64,000 nt of DNA from Lepus europaeus. Lineage: Eukaryota > Chordata > Mammalia > Lagomorpha > Leporidae. Numbering within the stretch: position 1 is the stretch's first letter; each line of letters opens with the position of its first letter. A model generated the notes under the pieces. The model saw only the letters and a list, made by a program, of their open reading frames with translations. It had not been told where the DNA came from and did no database searches. The position numbers and the translations under genes were made by a program. This document shows, piece after piece, positions 35,920 through 48,729 of this stretch. The DNA lies in NCBI RefSeq assembly GCF_033115175.1, contig NC_084827.1, positions 61,627,201-61,691,200 of the forward strand, written 5' to 3'.

Positions 35920-37330
35920 AAATTTAACCAAAGAAGTGAAAGATCTCTCTAATGAAAATTATCAAACACTGATGAAATACATCATCAGGACACACAAAAA
36001 TGCAAAGGTATTCCTTGCTCATGGATCAGAAGAATCAATATCATTAAAATGTCTATACTACCTAAAGCAATCTACAAATTCAATGCAATTCCTATCAAAA
36101 TACCAATGGCATTCTTTACAGAACTAGAAAAAGCAATCCCAAAATCCATATGGAATCAACAAAGATTCAGATTAGCCTAAGTGATCTTGAAACAGAACAA
36201 TAAGCTGGAGGCATCACAATATCTGACTTCAAAGCATACTACAAAGTTATAGTAATTAAAACAGCATGGTACTAAAATAAAAACCGATACATAGATCAAA
36301 GGAACAGAATAGAGAGCCCAGAAATTAATCCACATATATACAGCCAACTCATTTTTGACAAAAGTGCTCAGACCATACAGTGGAGTAAGGATAGTATCTT
36401 CTACAAATAGTTCTGGCAAAACTGGATTTATATATGGAGAAGAATGAAATCAGATCTATACCTCTCACCATTCACAAAAATCAACTAAAGGTGGATAAAA
36501 GACCTAAATTCAAGACCTGAGACTATGAAGTTGCTAGATGAAAATGTAGGGGAAACACTGCAAGACATTGGTGTATGGTATGGCTTCTTGGATTAGACCC
36601 CTACACACACAGGTAACAACAGCAAAACTTAAATAAATGGGAAATATGAACTCTGAGACTTTTGCACAGCAAAGGAAACAATTAACAGAGTGGGGAGGCA
36701 TCCAACAGAATGGGAAAATATAATTCCAAAACACCTATCTGACAAAGGATTAACATCCCAAATATATCAGCAACATAAAAACTCAACAACAAAAACAACC
36801 AATCCAGTTGAGATATAGGCAAAGCACTTTAATAGACAGTTCTCAGAAGAAGAAATACAAATGGCCAAACAGTATATAAAAAAATGTTCAGCAAAACTAG
36901 CTATCAGGGAAATGTAAATCCAAACCACAGTGAGCTATCACTTCACTCCTGTCAGAATGGCTAAAATAAAAAAACAGAGAGTAGCAAATACTGGTGAGGA
37001 TGTGGACAATGGGGAACATAATATACTGTTGGTGGAATTAGTGCTGCAATTGTGGAAAACAGTGTGGAGATTTCTTAAAAACCTAGGAGGAGACTTGTCA
37101 TATGATATACCCAAAAGATATGAACACAAAGTATCAGTATTAGCTGCACCACCATGTTCAGAATAGCACTGTTCACAATAGCCAATTTTGGAACTAACCA
37201 AAGTATCCATCATCAGATGAATAAATAAAATGTGGTATAAATATATGCACAATGGACTATTATTCAGCTATAACAAAGAATGAAATTCTAGCATTTGCAG
37301 TAAAATAGATGCAACTGGAGGATCTCTTGA
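35920..37330 (+). mobile_element. Old L1 ORF2, 3' half (continuation)
   Basis: ORF2 coding phrases run through the segment: AAATGTCTATACTACC, AATTCCTATCAAAATACC, AGCATGGTACTAAAATAAAAAC, and GGAAATGTAAATCCAAACC near 36,910. All frames carry stops. Confidence 0.85.
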
Positions 37331-37339
37331 TTACTTTAA

Positions 37340-37660
37340 AATTTACTATAGATAGGTTAAATGGTCATTTTTCCAATGTTTATAGCCATTGTCTACATTC
37401 CACTAAACTAGTCTTTTTGATTTTTACTTTTATTTGGTGAAATATTAAGCTTAAAATATGTTATCTCAACAACTAAATAATAAACAGCCAGAGAAGAAGG
37501 AAGGAGATTAGGAAGGAACGAGATGGGGGGAGAGGAGGATGAAGGGAGGAAGGGAATATCATTATGCTCTTAAGATTGTATCTACAAATCACATTGAATG
37601 TTAAAAATCATAAATCAAAATAAAAAATAAAATAATGAACTGAGCGTGCTGTCAATTCCA
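37340..37660 (+). mobile_element. Probable old L1 3'UTR with purine tract
   Basis: GATGGGGGGAGAGGAGGATG and GGAGGAAGGGAA near 37,525, then an A-rich tail near 37,615-37,635. Confidence 0.5.
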
Positions 37661-37708
37661 TTCTTCCATATCTAGAAAGAAGCAGAGTTGTGTTAGAACC
37701 CACATCTC

Positions 37709-38047
37709 GGCCGGCGCCGTGGCTCAACAGGCTAATCCTCCGCCTTGCGGCGCCGGCACACCGGGTTCTAGTCCCGGTTGGGGCAACGATCCTGTCCCGG
37801 TTGCCCCTCTTCCAGGCCAGCTCTCTGCTGTGGCTAGGGAGTGCAGTGGAGGATGGCCCAAGTGCTTGGGTCCTGCACCCCATGGGAGACCAGGAGAAGC
37901 ACCTGGCTCCTGCCATCGGAACAGCGCGGTGCGCCGGCCGCAGCACGCTACCGCGGCGGCCATTGGAGGGTGAACCAGCGGCAAAAGGAAGACCTTTCTC
38001 TCTGTCTCTCTCTCTCACTGTCCACTCTGCCTGTCAAAAAAAAAAAA
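37709..38047 (+). mobile_element. CSINE2, full length, young
   Basis: It has a near-intact GGCCGGCGCCGTGGCTCAAC head, many retained CpGs, and poly-A. The 12-bp target-site duplication AACCCACATCTC lies at 37,697-37,708 and 38,048-38,059. Confidence 0.93.
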
Positions 38048-38059
38048 AACCCACATCTC

Positions 38060-39560
38060 TCTGATTTTAAGGCAGTTATTCCTAATTACAGTGCCTGCAT
38101 ATCTTACACTTAAATGTATAAACCATCACCTAGTAAGCTTGCTAAATATTTAGAGTTAGGAACTATCCTCCGTGCTATTCTGCTTTAACAGGTGTAGTTC
38201 ACACTCTGGAATATGTATTGGCAATGAACATTTTGCAGCAGGATGTCTGCAAACTTCGCTACTCTCTTCTAAATCAGATGATGATTAAAAGAACATAGTC
38301 CTGGTACATGATCAACAATACACAACAACAACAAAAAACAAACAAACAGACAAACAAAACAATATACAACAAAATAAACTAGAGTCTTGTTCTCTAAGTT
38401 ATTTTTCCAAAAACAAGATACTTACTAGCATCTGGGGAAAAATAGTAAAGGTACAAGCAAAAATTCCAGGTACACATAAAAATTTTATAGATAAAAGTAA
38501 AAGTGAAGGACACTAGCTGCAGAGGTTAGGAAATTTAAAAGTAGATAGACAAGTGTATGACACTTCTAGCGAGTATAAGTAGATGCTATCAATGATTTTA
38601 CCAATTCACTGTGCATCCAACCCACAAAGATGTTAAGAATAAGTCTCAGAATATTTAAAAAAGTTCAAAATCAGTGATTAATTTTAGGTGATGGGAGCAT
38701 GGGAGATGTTGATCAAATTGTCTTGTTTATATTTTCTTGCTATGTATGCAAATAATGTTTTAAGATTATATGACTATATACACTTTTTGTGTTTATAGAA
38801 CTTTTATCCTCACTGAGGATAAAATGTCTAATAATTGAAAATTATCTAATTTCCTTAAAAAAACCTACATTACTTTGATTCTGTTGTCTTCATAGTAAAT
38901 GAAAACAGTACTTTAACAATTAAATACTTTCAGGTAAGACAGCATTCAGGTACATTCATCTAATTTCACTGCTCATGTCCCTTTAAAAAGTCATTAAAAT
39001 TACACATTTTTAAAATTCATAAGATTAGTAAAGTAATAGTCACAGAGTCAGAATGTTGATGAATCCCTGTTTAAAAAAAATGGACATAGACTGATGAGAG
39101 AAAAGAGATGTCCACCTGGTAATACAAAGAACTATCCAACATTAAAGTGAACAGGAGGAAAATATGAAAGTGTTTTACTTAAAAACCTCAATTAACAAAA
39201 CTGGAATGGAAGCCCAATTATGGGGCATGTACAACTAAATCCAGCACCTTGCGGAAGTACACCAGACAAAGGACATCAGAATGACTTTAGATTCTGTTCT
39301 AAAACTTTTATCAGCTTATATTTGGTAGCAAGGATTTCTTGCTACCACACAAAATGCAAAATTATTTGACACAAGTACCAAGCTAATAACAGCCTCTGCT
39401 CTAGCACAACCAATCTCCATGTTCCATATTTGCCATGTAAAAACCTTTAAGAATTTTCCCTTAGATTCATTGGAACTGAACTATTTGAGTATACTACAGC
39501 AGGAGTATAAGCAATTGGACAGAAATTATTGCAGTTTTCTCAAGAAGGAAATGCTCATTA
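38060..39560. other. Non-coding, nothing recognised
   Basis: AT-rich, with an (AAAC/AACA)n patch near 38,325-38,372. No gene or young repeat. Confidence 0.45.
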
Positions 39561-39576
39561 AGTAATCATCATCTTA

Positions 39577-39835
39577 GGGATTGGTGCTGTGGCGTAGCAG
39601 GTAAAGCCGCCACTTGCAGTGCTAGTATCCCATATGGGCACCAGTTCAAATCCAAGCTGCTCCACTTCCATTCCAGCTCTGTGATATGGCCTGGGAAAGC
39701 AGTAGAAGAAGGCTTAAGTCCTTGGACCCCTGCACCCATATTGGGTCCTGGAAGAAGCTCCTGACTCCTGGCTTCAGATCGGCACAGCTCCAACCATTGC
39801 GACTGACTGGGGAGTGAACCAGTGGATGGAAGATT

Positions 39836-39887
<52 letters not shown>

Positions 39888-39945
39888 TCCCTTTCTATGT
39901 AATTCTGACTTCCAAATAAATAAATAAATAAGTAATTCTTTAAAA
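39577..39945 (+). mobile_element. CSINE with long (TC)n
   Basis: It has a GGGATTGGTGCTGTGGCGTAG head and a pure (TC)n tract at about 39,838-39,882. It is the first member of a three-element stack ending at 41,251. Confidence 0.85.
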
Positions 39946-39954
39946 AAGTAATCC

Positions 39955-40292
39955 TCAGCCAGCGCCCTTGCTCAATAAGCTAATCCTCTGCCTGTGGCAC
40001 TGGCACCCCGGGTTCTAATCCCGGTCGGGGTGCCAGATTCTGTCCTGGTCGCTCCTCTTCCTGTCCAGCTCTCTGATATGGCCCGGGAGTGCAGTGGAGG
40101 ATGGCCCAAGTGCTTGGGTCCTGCACCTGCATGGGAGACCAGGAGAAGCACCTGTCTCCTGGCTTCGGATCAGCGCAGTGCACCAGCCGCAGTGTGCCGG
40201 CCGCAGCAGCCATTGAGGGGTGAACCAACAGAAAAGGAAGACCTTTCTCTCTATCTCTCTCTCACTGTCCACTCTGCCTGTCCAAAAAAAAA
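39955..40292 (+). mobile_element. CSINE2 in the tail of the previous CSINE
   Basis: It runs from CAGCCAGCGCCCTTGCTCAAT to the CTGTCC poly-A end and directly abuts the T-rich start of the next L1. Confidence 0.85.
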
Positions 40293-40302
40293 GCAATCAT
40301 CT

Positions 40303-41251
40303 TTTTTTTTTAAAACTTTTATTTAGTAAGTATAAATTTCTAAAGTACACTTTATGGATTACAATGGCTTCCCCTCCCCATAACTTCCCTCCCACCCACA
40401 CTCCTCTCATCTCCCGCTCCCTCTCCTATTCCATTCACATCAAGATTCATTTTCAATTATCATTATACACAGAAGATCGATTTAGTATATATTAAGTAAA
40501 GATTTCATCAGTCTGCACCCACACAGAACATAAAGTGTAAAATACTTTTTTAGTACTAGCTATAACATTAATTCACATTGGACAACACATTAAGGACAGA
40601 GATCCTACATGAGAAGTAAGTACACAGTGACTCCTGTTGTTGACTTAACAATTTGACACTCTTGTTTATGGCATCAGTAATCTCCCTAGGCTCTAGTCAT
40701 GAGTTGCCAAGGCTATGGAAGCCTTTTGAGTTTGCCGACTTCAATCTTATTCAGACAAGGTCATAGTCAAATTGGAAGTTCTCTACTCTCTTCAGAGAAA
40801 GGTACCTCCTTCTTTGATGGCCTGTTTTTCTACTGGGATCTCACTCACAGAGATCTTTTATTTAGTTTTTTTTTTTTTGCCAGAGTGTCTTGGCTTTCCA
40901 TGCCTGAAATACTCTCATGGGCTTTTCAGGCAGATCTGAATGCCTTAAGGGCTGATTCTGAGGCCAGAGTGCTATTTAGGACATCTGCCATTCTATGAGT
41001 CTGCTGTGTATCCCGCTTCCCATGTTGGATGGTTCTCTCCCTTTTTGATTCTATCAGTTAGTATTAGCATTCACTAGTCTTGTTTGTGTGATTCCTTTGA
41101 CTCTTAGACCTATCAGTATGATCAATTGTGAACTGAAATTGATCACTTGGACTAGTGAGATGGCATTGGTACATGCCACCTTGATGGGATTGTATTGGAA
41201 TCCCCTGGCACATTTCTAACTCCACCATTTGGGGCCTGCCAACCTACAAAA
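40303..41251 (-). mobile_element. Young L1 3' end, minus strand
   Basis: Antisense L1 3'UTR, longer than most copies here and reaching the CCCCTGGCACATTTCTAACTC block. The three-element stack (39,577-41,251) is bracketed by TAATCATCATCTTA at 39,563-39,576 and 41,252-41,265. Confidence 0.85.
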
Positions 41252-41269
41252 TAATCATCATCTTAAAGG

Positions 41270-42075
41270 CCTCACTAAACATACAAAAATATACTCTAAA
41301 TAGAAATAGACTTTTTAAAAAAATCTCTGAAACTTCTTATAAAATTGAATTAATTGGATAAGAAACATTGTAGAATATCTTATTTTTTCAATGTGATTAA
41401 GAAGAAACTGCATCTGTACAATTTAAAAGAAGTCTTGATTAGAAATACCATAAAATTAAAAAAAAAACCTTAGTGAAAGTCAAAAAATAAGTTGCATAAA
41501 AAAGGATGCAGAGAATAGCAACTTGAAATTTAAAAATAAAAAGATTCTGTGAAATAACCATGAAGATTTTTTCCTTAATGAAAAGGGAAAACTTTAAATG
41601 AAAAATTAAGAAGAGCTTTAATAGAAATCTGTTTCTATTAATGTGAATACGGCTACAGGTATAGGAAGAAAAAAATCCTTAAATCATTGAAGAAATTGTA
41701 AGATAGTGAGAGTCTGGCCAAAATTTCACAAAACCTTGAGCCAAGAGAAACAAGGAAAAAAATTTATCCAAATTCTTTGGCATTTGCTACTCCTGGTGAA
41801 ATGGATCTCTTTTTTCCCCATATTTAAGGGGCAAAAACCAACCTTGGCATATCTAAGTAGAAAAATGCAATATTAGATTCATGGACTCAAATCCAGATCC
41901 ACAAAGAATTATATACTCCTTATCAGAGTGTAACTCTTGGGCAGGAATTTGGTACAAAGTTTAAGAGACTTAATAAGATGTCCACAAACTCTTATCAACG
42001 AATTTACATGCTTGAATCAACTCTGCTCCTCTTTCTAATTTTCCTAGGATGCTGATATGTACCCTAAGAGGCAGG
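41270..42075. other. Non-coding, nothing recognised
   Basis: AT-rich; no gene or repeat family recognised. Confidence 0.4.
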
Positions 42076-42079
42076 CAGC

Positions 42080-42265
42080 AAGTAATGATTATAGTGGTTA
42101 GGTCCCTGATACGAAAGTAGGAAACTGGACTGAGTTTCCAGCTCCCAAAGTCAGGCTGTTCCAGTCCAAACTGTAGTGGGCATTTGGTGAGCGAACTAAT
42201 GGATTAAAGATTTTCTGTCTCTCTTTATGTGCATTTCATATAAATAAATATTGATAAAGAAGAAC
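42080..42265 (+). mobile_element. Old CSINE remnant
   Basis: The end part of an old CSINE: GAACTAATGGATTAAAGA, TCTGTCTCTCTTTATG, then ATAAATAAATATTG. Confidence 0.45.
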
Positions 42266-42454
42266 GTAGCTCTGGAAGAAAATAAGTTATCCCAGATGTG
42301 TAGGTGGATGTTCAAGAAGGGTTGGAGGTAAGTTTTCCCAAAGCAACGATTTGCAGGTCATAGGCAGTCATGTGCTGAAGTGATGAGAAAAACTGGTTGG
42401 AATTTTTAAACTATCTAATTCAAGTTATCTAAGAGTTTCTCAAACAATTTTTAA

Positions 42455-42782
42455 AAGAGATTCATTTATATATCTGGAAGGCAAAGTGAGGGAGGGAGAG
42501 AGAAAGAGGGAGAAGGATATGCCACCCACTGGTTCACTCCCCAAATGGCTGCAACAGCCAGGGTTGGGTCAGACTGAAGCCAGGAGCCTGGCACTCAGTC
42601 TAGGACTCCCAAGTGAGTAGCAGAGTCCTAACCACTTGGGCCACATTGTGTTTCTTTCCCAGGAGCATTAGCAAGGAGCTGGATTGGAAACAGAGCAGCC
42701 AGTTTACAAATCCTAGCTCCAACATCAGATGCCTGCATTTCAGGTGGTAGCTTAGCCCACTGAGCCACAATGCTGACCCCCA
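42455..42782 (-). mobile_element. Old CSINE, minus strand
   Basis: A minus-strand CSINE body with (GGGA)n-like tract, ending GAGCCACAATGCTGACCCCC. Confidence 0.7.
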
Positions 42783-42789
42783 ACAAGAA

Positions 42790-43345
42790 AGCTTAAGTCA
42801 GTATCTTGAAGAAATTTGAAGTCCAAAAGGGAAGTATGATGTTAGATGTTGTTTTTCCCCAACATGCTGACTGCTCACTCAAAGCTATTACTGAGATGAT
42901 GAAAACCTAAGTAGAAGTCCTTATCCTTTCATGGGATTGGGTGTGCATAGACAACAATTGGGAATCACATCTGCCCATGAGTCAAAATTCTGGTAAAGAG
43001 CAAAGGCTTGGGGACCTAAGGGTTCACAACATATAATTAAGATTGAACTGAAGATAAACCAGAGTTAAGGCCAATTGTGATAACTTCAAATGCTGATTGT
43101 ACTCAATGCTGATTGTACTAATTAGATTTGTCATCTGCCTCCCAGATGGAAATAATTCCTCCCTGGAGAAATTTAACATTATCTAGTTCAAGATATGTCT
43201 AAAAATTTCACAAGCAATATTTAACTTACAAACACAAACCACTAGGTGTAACCAACTTTTAAGGAAAACAGCAACATAGAAAATAAAAGAGCCATACAAC
43301 ACACACACACACACAATACACACAAAACAAAGAACTATGATTGAT
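42790..43345. other. Non-coding, nothing recognised except (CA)n
   Basis: A short (CA)n lies at about 43,299-43,316. A tandem-like pair, AATGCTGATTGTACT, occurs near 43,090 and 43,108. Confidence 0.4.
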
Positions 43346-43350
43346 TTTAG

Positions 43351-43470
43351 GAGACTTGAAATATTCCATGGAAATGTATATTTTGAAAAACCTATGTGTG
43401 GATTTCAAAAATCTTTTGTAACAAAATAAACTTATCTTTGATTCCATTTTCTGTGAACTTTTTGAAACGT
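43351..43470. mobile_element. Short terminal-inverted-repeat element (MITE-like), copy 1
   Basis: The left end CTTGAAATATTCCATGGAAA and the right end TTTTCTGTGAACTTTTTGAA are roughly inverted copies. The interior CTATGTGTGGATTTCAAAAA matches the second copy at 50,391. This is typical of a non-autonomous mariner-type DNA transposon; I cannot name the family. Confidence 0.5.
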
Positions 43471-43479
43471 TCCATAGCC

Positions 43480-44540
43480 AAGATTGTAAAACACAAAATG
43501 GAGACTTTGGGTACAGAAACAGAAATATATACACAAAAATTGCATAGATCTGTTACAAGTGCGTGAGGCAATCACTGAAGGACTGGGAATAAAGACACTC
43601 ACCTAACTTTGGAAATTAATGATGTTTGTAGAACTAAAATCACAGAAACTTTGCAGAAACACTGTTCTCTATACTTCTGTCATCTGCCCTGCACTGCACT
43701 CTATGATGTTCACTGTACTCTGATAAATTTGTTCCCAAGTAGGGCACGGATGAACAAGTAGAAAACTCCTATAAATTCATCTTGAAATTGAACAATTAGG
43801 TCAATGGGTAGCAGCAGACAGCCAGATTCTCAATGGTTGGACATGCTGTGACAGAGAGAAAAGGAATGGTTCATGTGGTCATGGCTAAGAGTTGGATGTG
43901 TAGTATTAATTCATGCTTCTTTAAGGTAGATATCTAATCTGTGATAAGCGATATTAGTCATGTATGTCTTTGATATGCTGCAGTGAGAATGGTACGTTTC
44001 TTCTCTTGTCTTTCTTCCAAAATGCATAGCCCCAGTCCAGTCATATGGAATTGTTGCACCTGAGGGACATTCTACAAAATGCCTGACTGGCAATCATCAG
44101 AATGTTAAATATAGGTCATCAAAAATGTACATTCTGAAAAACTGTCACTCTAAAGACAAATCTTAGAGACACAATGATTATAACAAAAAAGTACACAGTA
44201 GGAAATACTGAATTTAATATGAATTTAGTTAACAATGTATAATATAAATATTGTTTCATTCATTACTCACTAAAACAAACAAACACAGTTAGATGTGAAA
44301 AGTCTTCTTCCAAAAATCAGGAATAAGGTAGCCATATTCACTTCCACCACAATTTAACAACAATATATTAGAAGTCATAGAAAATAAAACAAGATACAAT
44401 GAATGTATAAAGATCATTCACAGATGACAGTATTATATAAATACAATGTCTAAAGGACTACAGATAATCTGTGAAGTTTAAAACCACAAGTGAGAGACCT
44501 GCACTGCAAACTGATAATGACTGAGTTTAATGCCCAACTT
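43480..44540. other. Non-coding, nothing recognised
   Basis: AT-rich sequence without motif-bearing ORFs. Confidence 0.4.
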
Positions 44541-44544
44541 TGGT

Positions 44545-44810
44545 TCCTGACTCAGCTTCCTGCTAATACAAATCCTGGGAGGTGCACTAATGGCTCAACA
44601 GTCAGATTCTTGCCACTTGTGGGATACATGGACTATGTTCCCAGCCCCTGGCATTGACGTGGGCCAATTCTGACTGCAGTGGGCATTTGGGGAATGAACT
44701 AATATAAGGTAGATCCCTCCCCCCTTTTCTCTCTCTCTCTTTCTGTCTGCCTCCCCATCTGTCTCTTAAATAAAATACACAAGTAAAACTTTTAAAAATA
44801 TTTATGTGAA
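44545..44810 (+). mobile_element. Old CSINE
   Basis: A CSINE-like body with CTGACTCAGCTTCCTGC, GGGGAATGAACTAATATAAG and a CTCTCTCTCTTTCTGTCTGCC tract. Confidence 0.55.
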
Positions 44811-45344
44811 GTCAGCAAGGATGCTGTAAGCAAAGGCAACAAAAAGAACGTTTCTCACATAGTTATCCTAATCACATGGACTGTGACATGTCTTGAAATA
44901 GGAACATTGTGAGAGTGAAGAATGAATCAGATTTCATCAGAAAGTTGTTGTTAGGAGAAATTTTAATGGTATTACTTATTTGAGACTAAATATATATGGG
45001 TTGATACCATTTTTTGCTCTGTTTTTAATCTTTAATATTGGGGAAATGTGCTCTTTTGTTTATTAGTTTCTTTTGGACATGAATCAAAGCCAGAACTAAA
45101 AATATCATTTTTGATTCCATAAAAAAGTACATGTACCAAGTAAACCTAATTTTTCTCTAATGAGTTCTAAAAATAAAACAAACACTGTTTTCAGAGGATA
45201 AAAATCCAAATTAATTTCATTTGAAATAAGAATCAGAGATATTTTTTCACTAACATTGCACATTTTTTTAAAAAAGGATATCAAATGCACTGATAATGTA
45301 AAGCAATGAAAATCCAAGAATTCTACTTGTAGAAAGAAATTTCT

Positions 45345-46163
45345 TTTTTATTTTTTTAATCTGGTTTCTTTTTTTTCCATTTATTAAACTTTTATTTAAT
45401 GAATATAAATTTCCAAAGTACAGCTTATGGGTTACAATGGCTTCCTCCCTCCCATAACTTCCCTCCCACCCGCAACCCTCCCCTTTCCCGCTCCCTCTCC
45501 CCTTCCATTCACATCAAGATTCATTTTCAATTCTCTTTATATACAGAAGATCAGTTTAGTATATATTAGGTAAAGATTTCAACAGTATGCCCCCATATAG
45601 CAACACAAAGTGAAAAAAATACTGTTGGAGTACTAGTTATAGCATTAAATAAGAGTGTACAGCACATTAAAGACAGAGATCCTACATAATATTTTTTTTT
45701 TAAAAATTAATTTTCTATGCCATTTCCAATTTAACACCAGGGTTTTTTTTTCATTTCCAATTATCTTTATATACAGAAGATCGATTCAGTATATAATTAG
45801 TAAAGACCTCATCAGTTTGTACCCACACAGAAACACAAAGTGTAAAAATACTGTTTCAGTACTAGTTATAGCATCACTGCACATTAGACAACACATTAAG
45901 GACAGATCCCACATGGGATGTAAGTACACAGTGACTCCTGTTGCTGAGTTAACAATTTGACACTCCTGTTCATGGCGTCAGTAATCTCCCTAGGCTCTAG
46001 TCATGAGTTGCCAGGGCTATGGAAGCCTTTAGAGTTCGCTGACTTTGATCTTATTCCGATAGGGTCATAGTCAAAGTGGAAGTTCTCTCCTCCCTTCAGA
46101 GAAAGGTACCTCCTTCTTTGATTTCATTATGTCTATGAAGACGATATCAAGTACCAACTATTC
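45345..46163 (-). mobile_element. Young L1 3' end with internally duplicated 3'UTR
   Basis: Antisense L1 3'UTR in which the ATATACAGAAGATC(A/G) block occurs twice (about 45,540 and 45,772), separated by a T-rich spacer. The same arrangement is found at 53,727-55,541. A 10-bp repeat AGAAATTTCT at 45,335-45,344 and 46,164-46,173 may be the target-site duplication. The last ~40 bases before it are not ordinary 3'UTR. Confidence 0.8.
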
Positions 46164-46454
46164 AGAAATTTCTCCTTTACACATATGGCCAAGCAAAACT
46201 CAGACAGCTCTATATGAAGACATTCACAGGTATTTATAGCAGCATTAATTGCAGTGAAGAACAAAATTCCTGAACTAAACTTCATCAACAGAAAGAGACT
46301 AATCATAAAATTAGCATCATCTTACTATAAAAATACTAAAACTCTCTCTACTTACCAGTACGGAGACATCCTAAAAGACTGAATTTAAGTAGCAGATGAG
46401 GAAACAAGCTGTGATATCATTCATAACAGTTTATATAAAAATATATACTTTGTT

Positions 46455-46690
46455 GGGATATGTTATACTGACTTTATTACATCCCCACAAATTCTCTGAC
46501 AGTGGGTGTGGAAATGCTTTGTGACTTGCTTTTAACGAGTGGACAATGTATAGTTTCTAGATTTAGATAAGAGGACATTGTGTTTTCTAATTGCTCTCAT
46601 GGCGGCCCATGTAATCTGGAGGAAGCCAGCTGCCATGTCAAAAAGACATTCAAGGTCACAGAAAGGATCAAGTTTCGAAATATTGGTAAA
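46455..46690 (+). repeat. MLT1-type LTR fragment (ERVL-MaLR)
   Basis: TTTGTGACTTGCTTTTAACG and GGAGGAAGCCAGCTGCCATG, followed by GACATTCAAGG, match the typical order in MLT1 LTRs. Confidence 0.6.
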
Positions 46691-46934
46691 CTGCCACTTT
46701 CAACAGGATACCCATTTGAGTCCAAAAAAGAAATTTATCAAAAATGGGAACTCCATTAATATAATGAACTATATTAGCAATTAAAGTTCAGTATGAGATA
46801 ATTTAAAAATTGACAAGCTAGAATTAAAAGGCAGCTGTACTACCATAGTAATATTGGTGTAAAGATTTAAAATGTGAAATTGTACATAAAAACAATAAAA
46901 CTGAAAATTCAAGAATCCTAATTTCTCATTTTAA

Positions 46935-47285
46935 AATATTTAATGTTTATTTATTTGATAGGCAGAGAAACAGAGAGCTTGAGATAGAGGAAAAGGAGAT
47001 AGAGAAAGAGAAAAAGAAGGGTCCCTAACCACTGTTTGACTCCCCAAAAGCCTGCAATGCCCAGGACTGAGCTGAGTCAAAGCCAGAAGGGTAAAGTCAA
47101 TTCAGGTTCCCTAGGTGGGTGGCAGGAACCCAGGTACTTGAGACATCACCACTGCTTCTCAGGGTCTGCATTAGCATGAAGCTGGAGTCAGAAGCCACAG
47201 CCAGATTCAAGCCCTGGACTTGATATGGGATGTGGGCATTTCAACTGGTATTTTAACTGCCAGGCCAAATTTCTGCCCCTAATTT
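46935..47285 (-). mobile_element. Old CSINE, minus strand
   Basis: TTTATTTATTTGATAGGCAGAG, then a purine tract (GATAGAGAAAGAGAAAAAGAAG) and a diverged body. Confidence 0.6.
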
Positions 47286-47289
47286 CTCA

Positions 47290-48060
47290 TTTTTAAACAG
47301 AATTAAAGAAGTAGCCAGATGAAATGAAAACTGATTCACTAGATGTTTGGAGGGCAGAGGGGAAGAGAGGGAGTTTGGCTAATGGTACTGGACCAGGGTG
47401 ACATAGAAGCAGTAACTTGCCAGTGTTACACAGCATGGTGGGTGACTCTAGTTCACACTAACCTGGTATATGTATTTAATGAACTAATGGAAGGAAGTCA
47501 CTCTAAATCTCCCATCATGTGGTAATGTCAATGAAGGAGAAATTTTGATTGCCTTAATTTGATCAGTATGCATTGTATGCGTGTGTTGAAATGTGGCACT
47601 ATAGCCACTAAATATGTACAATTATTGATCATAAAATTTTTGGAAGAAAACTAATACTCATAGACAGTTTTCTCGTGAGTGTGTCATATTTATAACAGGA
47701 AATATGAAGGAAAAACTTGTGGAAAAAGTGCAGTACACATAGAAAACCATTGTAGAATTAACATTACAACAAAAAAATCATCATGTGTGAGTGAAGAAGG
47801 AAAACTATGAAGCTTTCCTGCAAGTCATAAAAAAGGACCTCAGTGAACTTAGAGAGAACATATTCCTGTAAGGGAGAATTCACTATTGCAAAAATGTCTT
47901 TTCTCCTTCCATTATGCTATAAATCCCTACCAGACTTTTATGGAACTTCCCAGGCAGAATTAAGTGTATCTGAAAGTGCAATGCACAATAATAGCTGAGT
48001 AACTTAGGAACAGTGAGCAGAGTGTTCTGTATCACAAACCAAAGCATATGATCTATAGCT
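47290..48060. other. Non-coding, nothing recognised
   Basis: No motif-bearing ORF or repeat family seen. Confidence 0.4.
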
Positions 48061-48061
48061 C

Positions 48062-48100
48062 TCTTTTTAGGTTTATTTATTTTGAAAGGCAGTGAAGAAT

Positions 48101-48151
<51 letters not shown>

Positions 48152-48393
48152 ACTTCCATCAACTGGTCCCCCCCCCCCCCCCCCATAATACCCACGGCTA
48201 GTGCTGTGCCAGGCAAAAGCAGAGTCTGGAAGTCCATCTGGTCTCCCACACAGTCCCATTGGGCCATCTTGTGCTTCCTGGGTGCTTAGCAGGGAGCTAG
48301 AAAAGGAGCAGAGCAACCAGGACTCCAATCAGTGTTCTGATGTAGAATGCTGGTGTTGCAGGTGGCGGCTCAACCTGCTGTGCCACAATGCCA
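48062..48393 (-). mobile_element. CSINE, minus strand, with (AG)n and poly-C
   Basis: A minus-strand CSINE with about 22 AG units at 48,106-48,148 and about 16 consecutive C at 48,168-48,184. Confidence 0.75.
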
Positions 48394-48404
48394 TATCTAC
48401 AATA

Positions 48405-48716
48405 TATTTTTTAAAAAGATTTATTTATTTATTTGAAAGTCTAGTGACACACAGAGAGGAGAGGCAGACACACACAGAGAGAGAGAGGTCTTCCATCCGT
48501 TGGTTCACTGCTCAGTTGGCTGCAACAACCAGAGCTGTGCCGATCCGAAGCCAGGAGCCAGGAGCTTCTTCTGGGTCTCCCATGCAGGTGCTTTCCCAGG
48601 CCATAGCAGAGAGCTAGATTGGAAGTGGAGCAGCCAGGACTCGAACCGGTGCCCATATGGGATGCTGGCACTGAAGGCGGCAGTTTTACCTGCTATACCA
48701 CAGTGCCAGCCCCCAC
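48405..48716 (-). mobile_element. CSINE, minus strand, with internal deletion
   Basis: The target-site duplication ATCTACAATAT lies at 48,394-48,404 and 48,717-48,727. About 40 bases of the usual body are missing between CCCATGCAGGTG and CTTTCCCAGGCC. Confidence 0.85.
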
Positions 48717-48729
48717 ATCTACAATATCT

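Noticed and set aside
48104-48184. (AG)n and poly-C runs as a regulatory or recombination element
   Set aside because: The (AG)n is the normal, expanded purine tract of a CSINE.
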